From Promethearchaeota archaeon (lineage in GTDB: Archaea; Asgardarchaeota; Lokiarchaeia; Helarchaeales; RDOG01), in the NCBI GenBank assembly GCA_011365055.1, contig RDOG01000022.1, forward strand, positions 1 through 63,463: a stretch of DNA of 63,463 nucleotides. Reading direction: 5' to 3'. Shown piece by piece: positions 29,311 through 37,579 of the stretch. Position 1 is the first letter of the stretch. Every line of letters starts with the position of its first letter. A program made the translations under genes and the position numbers. The notes below the pieces were generated by a model. That model did no database searches and was not told the origin of the DNA. It saw only the letters and a list, made by a program, of their open reading frames with translations.

Positions 29311-30906
29311 ATGGTTGAATCTAACTCATTCATTAAAAAAATACAAACATCTAATTTTATCATATATATTGCTCTCTTCATAGCAAATATTGCTAGCTGG
29401 GTCGTTTTTTCTAGTTTAGCTGGATATAATTCAATCAATCAATTACCTGGGAGAACTTTGGATCCTTTTAATTATTTATTATTATTGCTTTTCTTTATTT
29501 TTGCTAGTATTATTACTGCCTTTATAAGTGGAATGATTACAGATAAAACTTTCAATCGTATTCCATTAATAGTTATTGGTTTTATACTTTTTTCCGTAAG
29601 TTTTATACTTTTAATAATTAGTTATTCTGATAGTCATTACATTTATATATTTCTTGCATATTTGTTTGCAGGAAGCGGATTTGGATTAAACTTATCAGCT
29701 TTAGGAGCTTTTTTCGGAGATATAACGGAACCCAAAGATAGAGGGAAATTGCAGGGTATTTCTTTATCATTAGGATATTTATTTGCGCTATTTATATTGA
29801 ATATACAAGATCTCATTGCAGCAATTGCTATTTTGATAGGATTTTTATTTGTTGTGACTGGAACTTTCATATCATTTTCAAGAAAAACTAATGAAAAAAG
29901 AAATCGAGAAAAAAATACACCAATGGAATCATTTATTGATATTTTCACGAAGAAAAATTATCTATATTACGTTTTTTCTTTTCTATTATTCTTAATTGCA
30001 CTACCAATTATTAATATACTCTTTGAACCTCTTTTCGTAACAAATCGAATAACAACAATATCTCTTCAAGATTTATCTATGATTTATTACCTTATTGTTC
30101 CTTTATTTGCTATCATTGGAGGCATTACTGTTGACCGATTTGGAAGAAAAGCAGTTATTCTATTTTTATTTTTAACCTTAGGATTTGGTTTTGTTATCTG
30201 GGGAATTACTCCTGAAGCAGTTTCTTTAACTAGTACTTATTTAGTATTTATTGCTATATTTTTATCCGCTGGGAATTCGCTCACAAATATTTTTGATTAT
30301 ACAATTTCTTCAGATTTTGCAGAACCTAGATCGAGAGGACGACTCGTTTCCTTATTCTTCATAGCTAGTAATGTTGGATTAATAATTTCAACAATTTTAC
30401 GCCAAATTATCGAAGAATTATCTATTGCAACTATTGCATTAATCGTTACTTTTTTTCTCTTACTTTCAATAGTACCTATTGTTCTAGCAACAAAATCCCT
30501 TGATGAAGCATTAGCAAAACAAGTAAGTGTTAAAGGCATCTTTATAGTTACTCAAGATGGCAGGTGTATGGTTGATGCTACATTTAAAGGAATTTCAGTT
30601 GAAACAGATTTAATTACAGGCGCATTATCCGCAGTTGGTGATTTAATAAAAGAGAGTGTTCATTCTCAGAAACAATTAAAAACTATTGATCAAGAGGATG
30701 TGAAAATAATGATCAGCTACGGTGATCACGTAAATGCTTGCTTGATAGCAGATAAAGAAACTAAAGAACTAAGAGAAAGATTGGATAAATTCCTTGATCT
30801 ATTTGAAGATAAATATAAGGATTATGTTGTTGAATGGTCTGGCGCATTGAGACCATTTATGGGTGCATATAAAATAATCGAAGAAATATTTGGAGTTTAT
30901 ATTTAA
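29311..30906 (+). CDS. MFS transporter fused to a cytosolic longin/roadblock-like domain
   Basis: 531 residues. Residues 10-405 form a 12-helix major facilitator; the loop between helices 2 and 3 region has GMITDKTFNR and the second half repeats it as GITVDRFGRKAVIL, the MFS signature. The last ~125 residues form a soluble domain beginning VKGIFIVTQDGRCMVDATF, with LITGALSAVGDLIKES and ISYGDHVNACLIADKE, a pattern like longin/roadblock-type domains frequent in Asgard signalling proteins. Substrate unknown. The fold assignment of the tail is from pattern only. Confidence 0.8.
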   Translation: MVESNSFIKKIQTSNFIIYIALFIANIASWVVFSSLAGYNSINQLPGRTLDPFNYLLLLLFFIFASIITAFISGMITDKTFNRIPLIVIGFILFSVSFILLIISYSDSHYIYIFLAYLFAGSGFGLNLSALGAFFGDITEPKDRGKLQGISLSLGYLFALFILNIQDLIAAIAILIGFLFVVTGTFISFSRKTNEKRNREKNTPMESFIDIFTKKNYLYYVFSFLLFLIALPIINILFEPLFVTNRITTISLQDLSMIYYLIVPLFAIIGGITVDRFGRKAVILFLFLTLGFGFVIWGITPEAVSLTSTYLVFIAIFLSAGNSLTNIFDYTISSDFAEPRSRGRLVSLFFIASNVGLIISTILRQIIEELSIATIALIVTFFLLLSIVPIVLATKSLDEALAKQVSVKGIFIVTQDGRCMVDATFKGISVETDLITGALSAVGDLIKESVHSQKQLKTIDQEDVKIMISYGDHVNACLIADKETKELRERLDKFLDLFEDKYKDYVVEWSGALRPFMGAYKIIEEIFGVYI

Positions 30907-30964
30907 TAATTTCTTAATTTAAATTATAGAAATAAACAAAAATTTTCTATTTTTTTATAATACT

Positions 30965-31594
30965 TCATTTAATTCCATTTTTGTAATATTCAGAAGCAGG
31001 GCATCCAATACATTTTCCATTTTTATATTTTTCACATGAAACACACTCAAATTGTCTTAAGTCATCTTCAATCTTGCACCCTTGATTAAATATTCTCGTT
31101 GGAATGAATTTTGGAACGATTGGCGTGTCACAGATTGATACTTCTGAACGTCGAATTCCTTCTTGATTCCTTAATGAACAGACAGCTAATACGCTGTTTA
31201 AGGTTTCCCTATCTTCGCATGCGATAATGCAAGCCACATTATATGATCCACCACCTAAAGTAGAGAGAAATATCACTCTAGGGCATCCCGAAAATTTTCG
31301 GATTATTTTTTGAGTTGCTTCATGGGATTCAACTTCAGCAGAAATCAATGCAAGCTGAAAATTAAATTTTTGGGCATTTAAATCTGCAGTAACCTTAATA
31401 AATTGGTTTTCTACTAATTTATTTAAACGTTTTTTAACACTTACATGAGATATTCCGTGTTGATCTTCTAATTTTCCATCATTGCTCTTTTTTTTCTTTA
31501 CTATTTCACTTCCAATCGCAGTTAATGATTTTCGACCATCTTCTTGCAAGTCTGAAATAATTTTCAAGTCAATTTCATCAACCATTTTTATCAT
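30965..31594 (-). CDS. Lrp/AsnC-like regulator with a C-terminal cysteine cluster
   Basis: 209 residues. N-terminal winged helix (IDLKIISDLQEDGRKSLTAIG ... HVSVKKRLNKLVE, shown in parts) is followed by a RAM-like effector domain (ISAEVESHEATQKIIRKF, RVIFLSTLGGGSYNVA). The tail carries CVSCEKYKNGKCIGCPAS, four cysteines that could bind zinc or an Fe-S cluster. An insertion in the helix-turn-helix (KKKKSNDGKLEDQH) is unusual. Divergent from the structured RNA and F420 operon, so it may control that operon; this is inference. Confidence 0.75.
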   Translation of the reverse strand: MIKMVDEIDLKIISDLQEDGRKSLTAIGSEIVKKKKSNDGKLEDQHGISHVSVKKRLNKLVENQFIKVTADLNAQKFNFQLALISAEVESHEATQKIIRKFSGCPRVIFLSTLGGGSYNVACIIACEDRETLNSVLAVCSLRNQEGIRRSEVSICDTPIVPKFIPTRIFNQGCKIEDDLRQFECVSCEKYKNGKCIGCPASEYYKNGIK

Positions 31595-31721
31595 CTCAAA
31601 AGGTTACGAGGTGTAACTAAAAATAATTAATTTGGTTAAAATCTGTATAAATTTAGATAAAAAAAGTTAAAAAATTTTTGGTATTTATCGCAATATTTTT
31701 AATTTTTTACGCTAATATATT

Positions 31722-31799
31722 TTGGGATGTGATAACGGCGCTCCAAAATGATTCGACCAACCTCGAAAATGATTAACCCGAGCGACGATTTGATCCCAA
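31722..31799 (+). ncRNA. Structured RNA element ahead of the F420 operon (leader or C/D-like sRNA)
   Basis: A closing stem TTGGGAT (31722-31728)/ATCCCAA (31793-31799) surrounds an inner stem CG-g-CGCTC (31736-31743)/GAGCG-a-CG (31780-31787) with a G-A mismatch. The internal loop holds GTGATAA on the 5' side and TTGA on the 3' side, which resemble degenerate box C and box D sequences forming a kink-turn. Two copies of AAAATGATT lie in the apical region. A T-run follows at 31809-31814 and the nitroreductase ATG at 31827. It could be a regulatory leader or an independent guide RNA. Drawn on the + strand because the operon is. Confidence 0.5.
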
Positions 31800-31826
31800 T
31801 AAATCTACTTTTTTGAAGATGTTATT

Positions 31827-32426
31827 ATGGAATTTTACGAAATATTGGATAAAAGGAAAAGTATTAGACAATTTAAATCGGAATTTCCTTCAGATAGGCT
31901 AATATATAAAATTATCCAAAAAGCAATACAAAGTCCAAATGCACACAATTCACAACCATGGAAATTTATTATTTTAAAAAATTATAAAGTCAAGTTAGAT
32001 ATGATTAATGAAATGGGCAAAAAATTTGCTAAGGATCTTATGAAAGATGGTATTTCTAATAAAGAAATAGAAAAGATTGTGGAATATTCACATAAAAAAT
32101 TCATGAATGCGCCAATTTTAATAATTCCATGTCTTGATAAAAATGCCTTACCCCATATTAAAGATGAAGAACGCAAGGAAAATGAATATATTATGGGTGT
32201 ACAAAGCGTGAGTTCTGCAATTACATATCTATTATTGGCTGCACATGCAGAAGGCTTAAGTAGTTGTTGGTATTGCGCTGCACTTTTTACTAAAGAAATC
32301 ATTCAAAAACATTTAAATCTAGACATCAATTTAGAACCTCAATGCATCATAACGATAGGATATGCTGATGAAGATCCTAAAAAACCAAAAAGAAAACCAT
32401 TAAGTGAAATAGTAATTGAAATATAA
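31827..32426 (+). CDS. Nitroreductase-family FMN oxidoreductase in the F420 operon
   Basis: 199 residues with the nitroreductase pattern: a start with RKSIRQFKS, the FMN-binding AIQSPNAHNSQPWKFIIL (R-S and S-x-N-x-Q-P-W), late GVQSVSSAITYLLLAAHAEGLSSCW and a closing GYADEDPKKPKRKPLSE. It lies 12 nt before cofD. In actinobacteria the C-terminal domain of FbiB is a nitroreductase-type enzyme that reduces dehydro-F420; a stand-alone version here is an attractive reading but remains inference. Confidence 0.85.
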   Translation: MEFYEILDKRKSIRQFKSEFPSDRLIYKIIQKAIQSPNAHNSQPWKFIILKNYKVKLDMINEMGKKFAKDLMKDGISNKEIEKIVEYSHKKFMNAPILIIPCLDKNALPHIKDEERKENEYIMGVQSVSSAITYLLLAAHAEGLSSCWYCAALFTKEIIQKHLNLDINLEPQCIITIGYADEDPKKPKRKPLSEIVIEI

Positions 32427-32438
32427 AGAGGTTAATTG

Positions 32439-33365
32439 ATGATTGTGGTACTAGCTGGAGGTGTTGGTGCAGCAAGATTTCTAAGTGGTTTAGTACAAAT
32501 AATGGACCCTAAAGATTTATTTATTGTTGTAAATACTGGAGATGATATTGAATTCTTTGGATTAAAAATATCTCCTGATTTAGATATTATTATGTATACT
32601 CTTGCAAATATTGTAAATGAACGGGGTTGGGGCAGAAATGATGAATCTTTTAATTTTTTATCAGCTTTAAAGGATTATGATTATGAATTATGGTTTAATT
32701 TAGGTGATAAAGATCTTGCAACGCATGTTATTCGAACAGATCTTATGAATCAAGGTAAGAATCTCGCAGAAATTACTCAAATTTTATCCGATAGATTAAA
32801 AATAAAATCTATTATAATCCCAATGACGAATCATCCTGTTCCCACAATGATACAGGTACCAGGAAAAATAATGCATTTTGAAGAATATATGATTAAAAGA
32901 GGGGCAACGGACCCTGTTAAAAAAATCATTTATAAGGATATTGAGAAGGCAATTCCTACTGAGGGAGTCATTGATGCGATAGAAAAGTCTGAAGGGATAA
33001 TAATATGTCCAAGTAATCCTTTGGTTAGTATAAACACTATATTATCCATAAAAGGTATAAAAGAAGCAATTTTGAATAATAATAAAAAAGTTATTGCAAT
33101 CTCACCAATAATTGGCTCAAATCCGGTAAAAGGTCCATTAGATAAATTAATGAGAGGATTAGGAATGGAAGTTTCTGCATTTTCTATTGCTAATTACTAT
33201 AAGAATCTTATTTCTGCCTTTATAATTGATATTCAAGATGAATCTCAAAAAGAAAAAATAGAAAAATTAGGAATAGAAGTTTTTATAACAGATACTTTAA
33301 TGAAAAATATGGAAATTAAGAAAACTCTTGCTGAAATTGCTTTGAAATATATCAGAAGTTCGTGA
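32439..33365 (+). CDS. cofD: 2-phospho-L-lactate transferase CofD
   Basis: About 308 residues. Transfers the phospholactyl-type moiety from its GDP-activated form to the deazaflavin FO, giving F420-0. Family marks: the starting VVLAGGVGAARFLSGL, VVNTGDDIEFFGLKISPDLD, NLGDKDLATH and a late ISPIIGSNPVKGP. An ATG with GAGG 8 nt upstream is preferred over the TTG one codon earlier. CofC follows 4 nt after the stop. Confidence 0.95.
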   Translation: MIVVLAGGVGAARFLSGLVQIMDPKDLFIVVNTGDDIEFFGLKISPDLDIIMYTLANIVNERGWGRNDESFNFLSALKDYDYELWFNLGDKDLATHVIRTDLMNQGKNLAEITQILSDRLKIKSIIIPMTNHPVPTMIQVPGKIMHFEEYMIKRGATDPVKKIIYKDIEKAIPTEGVIDAIEKSEGIIICPSNPLVSINTILSIKGIKEAILNNNKKVIAISPIIGSNPVKGPLDKLMRGLGMEVSAFSIANYYKNLISAFIIDIQDESQKEKIEKLGIEVFITDTLMKNMEIKKTLAEIALKYIRSS

Positions 33366-33369
33366 TTTG

Positions 33370-34017
33370 ATGAATTATATTATCATTCCAATAAAATCTT
33401 TCAAAAATTCGAAAAATAGATTAAAAATAAAATTAAGAGATGATATTAGAATAAATTTATGCTTATTCATGGCAATGGATGTTCTCAATGTTGTTTCTAA
33501 AAACAAAGATTTTGAAAAAATAGTCATTATCACACGAGAAAAGGGCGCTTTTTCTAAATTTGAGAATGAAAAAATAAATATTTTAATGGATAATGATGAA
33601 CTAGGAATCAATCAAGCGATTTTAACTGTATATAAAAACTATAATATTAATGAAAAAGATTCTGTACTTATTTTACATTCTGATATTCCCTCAATAACTC
33701 CCGAAGATCTGGATTTGATTGTTAAAAAAGCAAATTCCTCGAATAAAATTGCTATATTAGTTCCTTCAGAAAAAAAAGATGGTACTAATGCCGTTTATAT
33801 AAAACCCGCCAATTTAATGGATTTCCAATTTGGGAAGAATAGTTACGAAAAACATCTAGAACAATTAAAAAAGGTCAAAAATATTGATTTATTTGTTCTT
33901 GAAAACAAAAATCTTTCTTTAGATATCGATACCTATGAAGATTTAATAAAATTTATAGAAAGAAAAACAAAAACTCTATCTCAGAATTATTTAAGTAAAA
34001 TAAAAATAAAAAATTAG
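33370..34017 (+). CDS. cofC: 2-phospholactate guanylyltransferase CofC
   Basis: 215 residues with a Rossmann-like nucleotidyltransferase fold. Starts MNYIIIPIKSFKNSKNRL (P-x-K-x8-K-x-RL, the family's nucleotide loop), contains VLILHSDIPSITPEDL (the HSDIP/GDLP-type metal motif) and SLDIDTYEDL near the end. It activates the lactyl-type precursor used by CofD next door. cofE, cofG and cofH are not in the window. Confidence 0.92.
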   Translation: MNYIIIPIKSFKNSKNRLKIKLRDDIRINLCLFMAMDVLNVVSKNKDFEKIVIITREKGAFSKFENEKINILMDNDELGINQAILTVYKNYNINEKDSVLILHSDIPSITPEDLDLIVKKANSSNKIAILVPSEKKDGTNAVYIKPANLMDFQFGKNSYEKHLEQLKKVKNIDLFVLENKNLSLDIDTYEDLIKFIERKTKTLSQNYLSKIKIKN

Positions 34018-34026
34018 GCGTTTTAT

Positions 34027-34704
34027 TTACCACATAATAATCGATAACCAACCAGCAGTAAGCGTTCCATCAACATATACTGGAATTATGATTAGGATTA
34101 ATTGGACTAAACCGACACCCATCATTATAAAACTACCTATTTTTGATGCGAATAACTTTCCAATGAGGCTCATCATATCTCCTGCAAATTTAAACATCAT
34201 ATAAATGAAGACAAATATGATTCCAAAGATTATTAAGAAAACCCATGGCAAAATTTGAGCGATCCAAGGTATTCCAGTTAATAAAGTCAGGGGCGTTCTA
34301 TCGATAAATAATGCTAATAATAAGATTACAATTAAGCCTGCACCACCACCAATCAAACTTGCCCAAGGAACATCTTTTAAAGGTTTTAAAAATAATCCCA
34401 TCCCCATTACAATTACTAGAATTTTAGTAAAATTCCGGATTACGTAAAATTGACCTGTTACCGTGTTAAATGCATTTGGGATGAAAAACATGGTAATACC
34501 TGAAGGTATGATTATTAAAACACCAATAAACATTCCCAAAATGTCAATTATTTTAAGTAACTTTGGGGACTCTTCTTCTTCTTCAGGTTTGGCAATAATT
34601 TGATATAAAAACCAAGAACCCGCAAATAAAGTACAAATCAACAATAATAAAGGGGGTTGATAAGCAAGAAAGCCGTATAAATCCATAAAAAAGTTATTAC
34701 TCAT
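34027..34704 (-). CDS. Seven-helix membrane protein of unknown function
   Basis: 225 residues with about seven hydrophobic helices and a short acidic cytoplasmic loop (KPEEEEESPK) after helix 1. No recognisable motif. Start set at the ATG with GAGGT 9-13 nt upstream, five codons inside the longest frame. It converges on cofC with a 9-nt gap and lies next to a JAMM gene on the same strand, but with 81 nt between. Confidence 0.6.
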   Translation of the reverse strand: MSNNFFMDLYGFLAYQPPLLLLICTLFAGSWFLYQIIAKPEEEEESPKLLKIIDILGMFIGVLIIIPSGITMFFIPNAFNTVTGQFYVIRNFTKILVIVMGMGLFLKPLKDVPWASLIGGGAGLIVILLLALFIDRTPLTLLTGIPWIAQILPWVFLIIFGIIFVFIYMMFKFAGDMMSLIGKLFASKIGSFIMMGVGLVQLILIIIPVYVDGTLTAGWLSIIMW

Positions 34705-34785
34705 GAAATATAACCTCAAGACAATTTGTAATGTATATTCATTATTTCTTTTTTATTAAATTTAATGATATTTATTAAGGAAAAT

Positions 34786-35229
34786 TTAAATAATTTGTAT
34801 TTCAACTTCTTGAACTGAATCATTTCTCCATATATATCCTTTAATATTTTTAAAAGCAAAGTCGGATTCGGCAATTGATCCTCCTAAAATTAGCCAAATT
34901 ACTTGATTAACCTTCATATTTGGAATATCTATTTGTGAGGGATACGAGGGCGCCGGATGTGAATGAAAAATCCCTATAAATTTTCTATTTGCATCCTCAT
35001 TTTTTAAATATATTTTATAAAATTCTTCAGGATCGATTTCAAAGGTAATGGGGGAATCACGTATGTTTTTCATTGGTTCTAATACTTCTAAAAATGCCCA
35101 ATCCTGACTTATTTGTCCAAATAATAACATCACTGCTTCTGTTGGATAAGATTTTTTCGCAAATTTTATCATTTCATTTAATAATGCTTTTTTTAAATTT
35201 ATTCCCTTGATAGTTTCAAACAAATTAAT
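34786..35229 (-). CDS. Small JAMM/MPN-domain protein
   Basis: About 147 residues with a metalloprotease-type MPN fold: catalytic Glu in SYPTEAVMLLFG, HSHPAPSYPSQID giving H-x-H, S and D, and FEIDPEEF before it. The spacing between HxH and S is six residues rather than the usual seven. Small prokaryotic JAMM proteins cleave thiocarboxylate or ubiquitin-like tails, as in sulfur-carrier processing. The frame is open to 35415, but that part overlaps the divergent gene's start and lacks similarity, so I place the start at a TTG near 35229; this is uncertain (35220 is another TTG). Confidence 0.7.
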   Translation of the reverse strand: MNLFETIKGINLKKALLNEMIKFAKKSYPTEAVMLLFGQISQDWAFLEVLEPMKNIRDSPITFEIDPEEFYKIYLKNEDANRKFIGIFHSHPAPSYPSQIDIPNMKVNQVIWLILGGSIAESDFAFKNIKGYIWRNDSVQEVEIQII

Positions 35230-35342
35230 CAACTCATTAATAAAATGATTTAACCAAAAATATTTTTTTAAAAGATGAATCTTTTTTAATAGAATTTTAT
35301 AGTTATTATTTAAATTAAATTTATATAATTGAGCGGAAGAAC

Positions 35343-35816
35343 GTGAGTAAAAGATCGGAATTAAAAGATCAAAGGAGAAAGAGACAAGAAACAAAATCGC
35401 ATATCCAGCAGACAATTGTTATTTGTACTGCAATTGCAATAGCGTTAATAATTATAATTATTTCGTTTTTAATTTCTATTTATTTTAGAGAAGGATTGAC
35501 ATATGACATATTTTTTAGAAACATTTACGAATTTCTTTCAAGTTTCGATATTGGACTCATTACTGGTTTTTCCCTTTTCATATCTTTTATGTTAATCATA
35601 TTTTATTTTTTTGTTATTATTGCCATCGCAAATTATCGAGAATATCAACGTGAGGTTGCTGGTTGGTGGGAAATTATCATTACGGCTAGCGGAACTGTTG
35701 CTTTAAGCTCGTTATTTGATTTAGTCCTTTTTATTCCATTAGCTTTAACTCTAGTAGGATGTATTGTTGTAACATTTCTTTTATATATTATTCAGACTCC
35801 TTCTGAAGTCGAATAA
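35343..35816 (+). CDS. Three-helix membrane protein of unknown function
   Basis: 157 residues. A basic N-terminus (KRSELKDQRRKRQETK) precedes helix 1 (about 26-47), helix 2 (72-97) and helix 3 (118-148), with an acidic tail. GTG start; a TATA-like TTTATATAA lies about 20 nt upstream, so the transcript may have little or no leader. No family recognised. It faces away from the small JAMM gene. Confidence 0.55.
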   Translation: MSKRSELKDQRRKRQETKSHIQQTIVICTAIAIALIIIIISFLISIYFREGLTYDIFFRNIYEFLSSFDIGLITGFSLFISFMLIIFYFFVIIAIANYREYQREVAGWWEIIITASGTVALSSLFDLVLFIPLALTLVGCIVVTFLLYIIQTPSEVE

Positions 35817-35986
35817 ATTCGTTTTTAAAGAGGATCAATTCATTCAAGATTAAAAGGTTTAGAGTAATTTTTTTTAAAATTTACGTTATGGAAAATTTTT
35901 AAATTAATAACTTCATATTTCCTCTAAAAGAAAAAATCGGTTTAAAAAATCAAATGAAAAAAAGTTATTATTTCAATTGATTAATT

Positions 35987-36020
35987 AACCAATTTACGGC
36001 AAAGAAATAATAAATTGGTT
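35987..36020. promoter_or_regulatory. 10-bp inverted repeat in the psmA leader
   Basis: AACCAATTTA (35987-35996) and TAAATTGGTT (36011-36020) are exact complements with a 14-nt loop. The element ends 22 nt before the psmA Shine-Dalgarno (GGAGG, 36043-36047). It could be a leader hairpin or a binding site controlling the proteasome/exosome superoperon. Confidence 0.4.
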
Positions 36021-36057
36021 TAATAAAAATAAATGTTTTTATGGAGGATATGTGTAT

Positions 36058-36777
36058 ATGTTTGCACCACCTGGTATGGGATACGACAGGGCAATAACTA
36101 TTTTTAGCCCTGATGGTAGGCTCTTTCAAGTCGAATATGCTATTGAAGCGGTTCGTAGAGGAACGACCGCAATTGGAATTGTTAGTTCTGAAGGAGTAGT
36201 TACCGCCGTTGAGAAAAGAATATTAAATCTCCAAGAACCTGATAGTATTGAAAAAATTTTTAAAATAGATGAGCATATTGGATGTTCTATTGCGGGATTA
36301 ACCGCGGATGCGAGAGTGTTGGTTGATCACGCCCGTGTTCAAAGCCAAATAAATAAATTGACATATGATGAAGATATTGATATTGCCATGCTAACGAAAA
36401 AGATTAGTGATTTGTTACAATTATATACCCAACACGCCGGTGTTAGACCTTTTGGCGTAAGTCTTTTAATTATTGGTGTAAATCCAAATGAAAATTCACC
36501 TAAATTATTTATGACTGATCCGAGTGGAGCATTTTGGGGTTATCTAGCGCAAGCTATTGGCTCGGGTGCTCAAACTGTTAGAGAAATTTTAGAAAAGGAA
36601 TATAAAGAAGGAATAACACTAGATGAGGCAATTTCTTTAGCATTAAAAGCGCTTAAAGAAGTTATAGAAAGTGAATTTGATTCCTCCAAAGTTGAGGTTG
36701 CAGTAATACGAAAAGATAACAGAATATTTGAAAGATTGAGTGATGAGAATCTGGATAAATATATTAAAAGTATCTAG
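36058..36777 (+). CDS. psmA: 20S proteasome alpha subunit
   Basis: 239 residues, forming the outer, gating rings of the 20S proteasome. Starts MFAPPGMGYDRAITIFSPDG with the alpha-type N-terminal gate helix (LFQVEYAIEAVRRG), then TAIGI and the K/E pattern lacking a catalytic Thr. The frame opens at a GTG two codons earlier, but the ATG has GGAGG 10 nt upstream and the family start. First gene of a long conserved superoperon; its stop overlaps the SBDS start by 1 nt. Confidence 0.97.
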   Translation: MFAPPGMGYDRAITIFSPDGRLFQVEYAIEAVRRGTTAIGIVSSEGVVTAVEKRILNLQEPDSIEKIFKIDEHIGCSIAGLTADARVLVDHARVQSQINKLTYDEDIDIAMLTKKISDLLQLYTQHAGVRPFGVSLLIIGVNPNENSPKLFMTDPSGAFWGYLAQAIGSGAQTVREILEKEYKEGITLDEAISLALKALKEVIESEFDSSKVEVAVIRKDNRIFERLSDENLDKYIKSI

Positions 36778-37511
36778 TGAGAATAATGAGCGCTATTCGC
36801 GGAGATAAGCGAGTCGACATAGGAAATCACGTTATTGCAAGACTCGACAAAAAGAAAAAGCGGTTTGAGATATTAGTTGATCCCAAGAAAGCTTGGGATT
36901 TTAAAGAAGGAAAAGAAGTCGATATACGAGATATTGTAGAGAGTTTTACTATTTTTGAAAACCTCTTGAGGGGAGAGAAAGCAACAGACGCTGATTTACA
37001 GTATGTTTTTGAAACAGATGATGTTTTTGAGATCTCTAAAATAATTCTTAAAGAAGGTGAGATCCAAATAACCGAAGAAATGAGACAGGAATTTACAAAG
37101 GAATTAAGAAGAAAAATTATAAATTTTATAAGTACTCATTCAATTAATCCCCAAACTAACCTGCCTCACCCTCCAGATCGAATAAAAAGAGCAATGCTGG
37201 AGGCTAAAATTTCAATAAGAGATACTAAAGAAGATATATCTGAACAAGCTAAGCGTATTATTAAAGAATTACAATCGATAATTCCGATCCGCATGGAAAG
37301 TTATTCTCTCGCTATTAGAATTCCAGCGGAATTTACTGGAAAAGCCTATAACGTAGTCTCTAAATACACTTCTATAAATAAAGATGAGTGGCAATCTGAT
37401 GGTTCTTGGGTTGCCGTTGTAGAATTACCTGCCGGTTTACAAGCCACATTAAATGATGAATTAAATAGCTTGACAAAAGGGAAGTTCGAAATTAAAAAAT
37501 TGAAAAAATAA
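36777..37511 (+). CDS. SBDS ribosome maturation protein
   Basis: 244 residues (241 if the internal ATG at 36786 is used). Archaeal homologue of SBDS/Sdo1, which with an EF-2-like GTPase releases the anti-association factor aIF6 from new large subunits. Domain I: VIARLDKKKKRFEILVDP and RDIVESFTIFENLLRGEKA; domain II helices RRKIINFISTHSINPQTNLPHPP (in parts); domain III ferredoxin-like end with YTSINKDEWQSDGSW. Positioned between psmA and rrp4 as in many archaea. Confidence 0.96.
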   Translation: MRIMSAIRGDKRVDIGNHVIARLDKKKKRFEILVDPKKAWDFKEGKEVDIRDIVESFTIFENLLRGEKATDADLQYVFETDDVFEISKIILKEGEIQITEEMRQEFTKELRRKIINFISTHSINPQTNLPHPPDRIKRAMLEAKISIRDTKEDISEQAKRIIKELQSIIPIRMESYSLAIRIPAEFTGKAYNVVSKYTSINKDEWQSDGSWVAVVELPAGLQATLNDELNSLTKGKFEIKKLKK

Positions 37512-37579
37512 TAACTTCTTTGAAAATTATTCCGATTTTTTCTTAAATACTTGAATAAGATATTCAAGGAGGTTAATAC

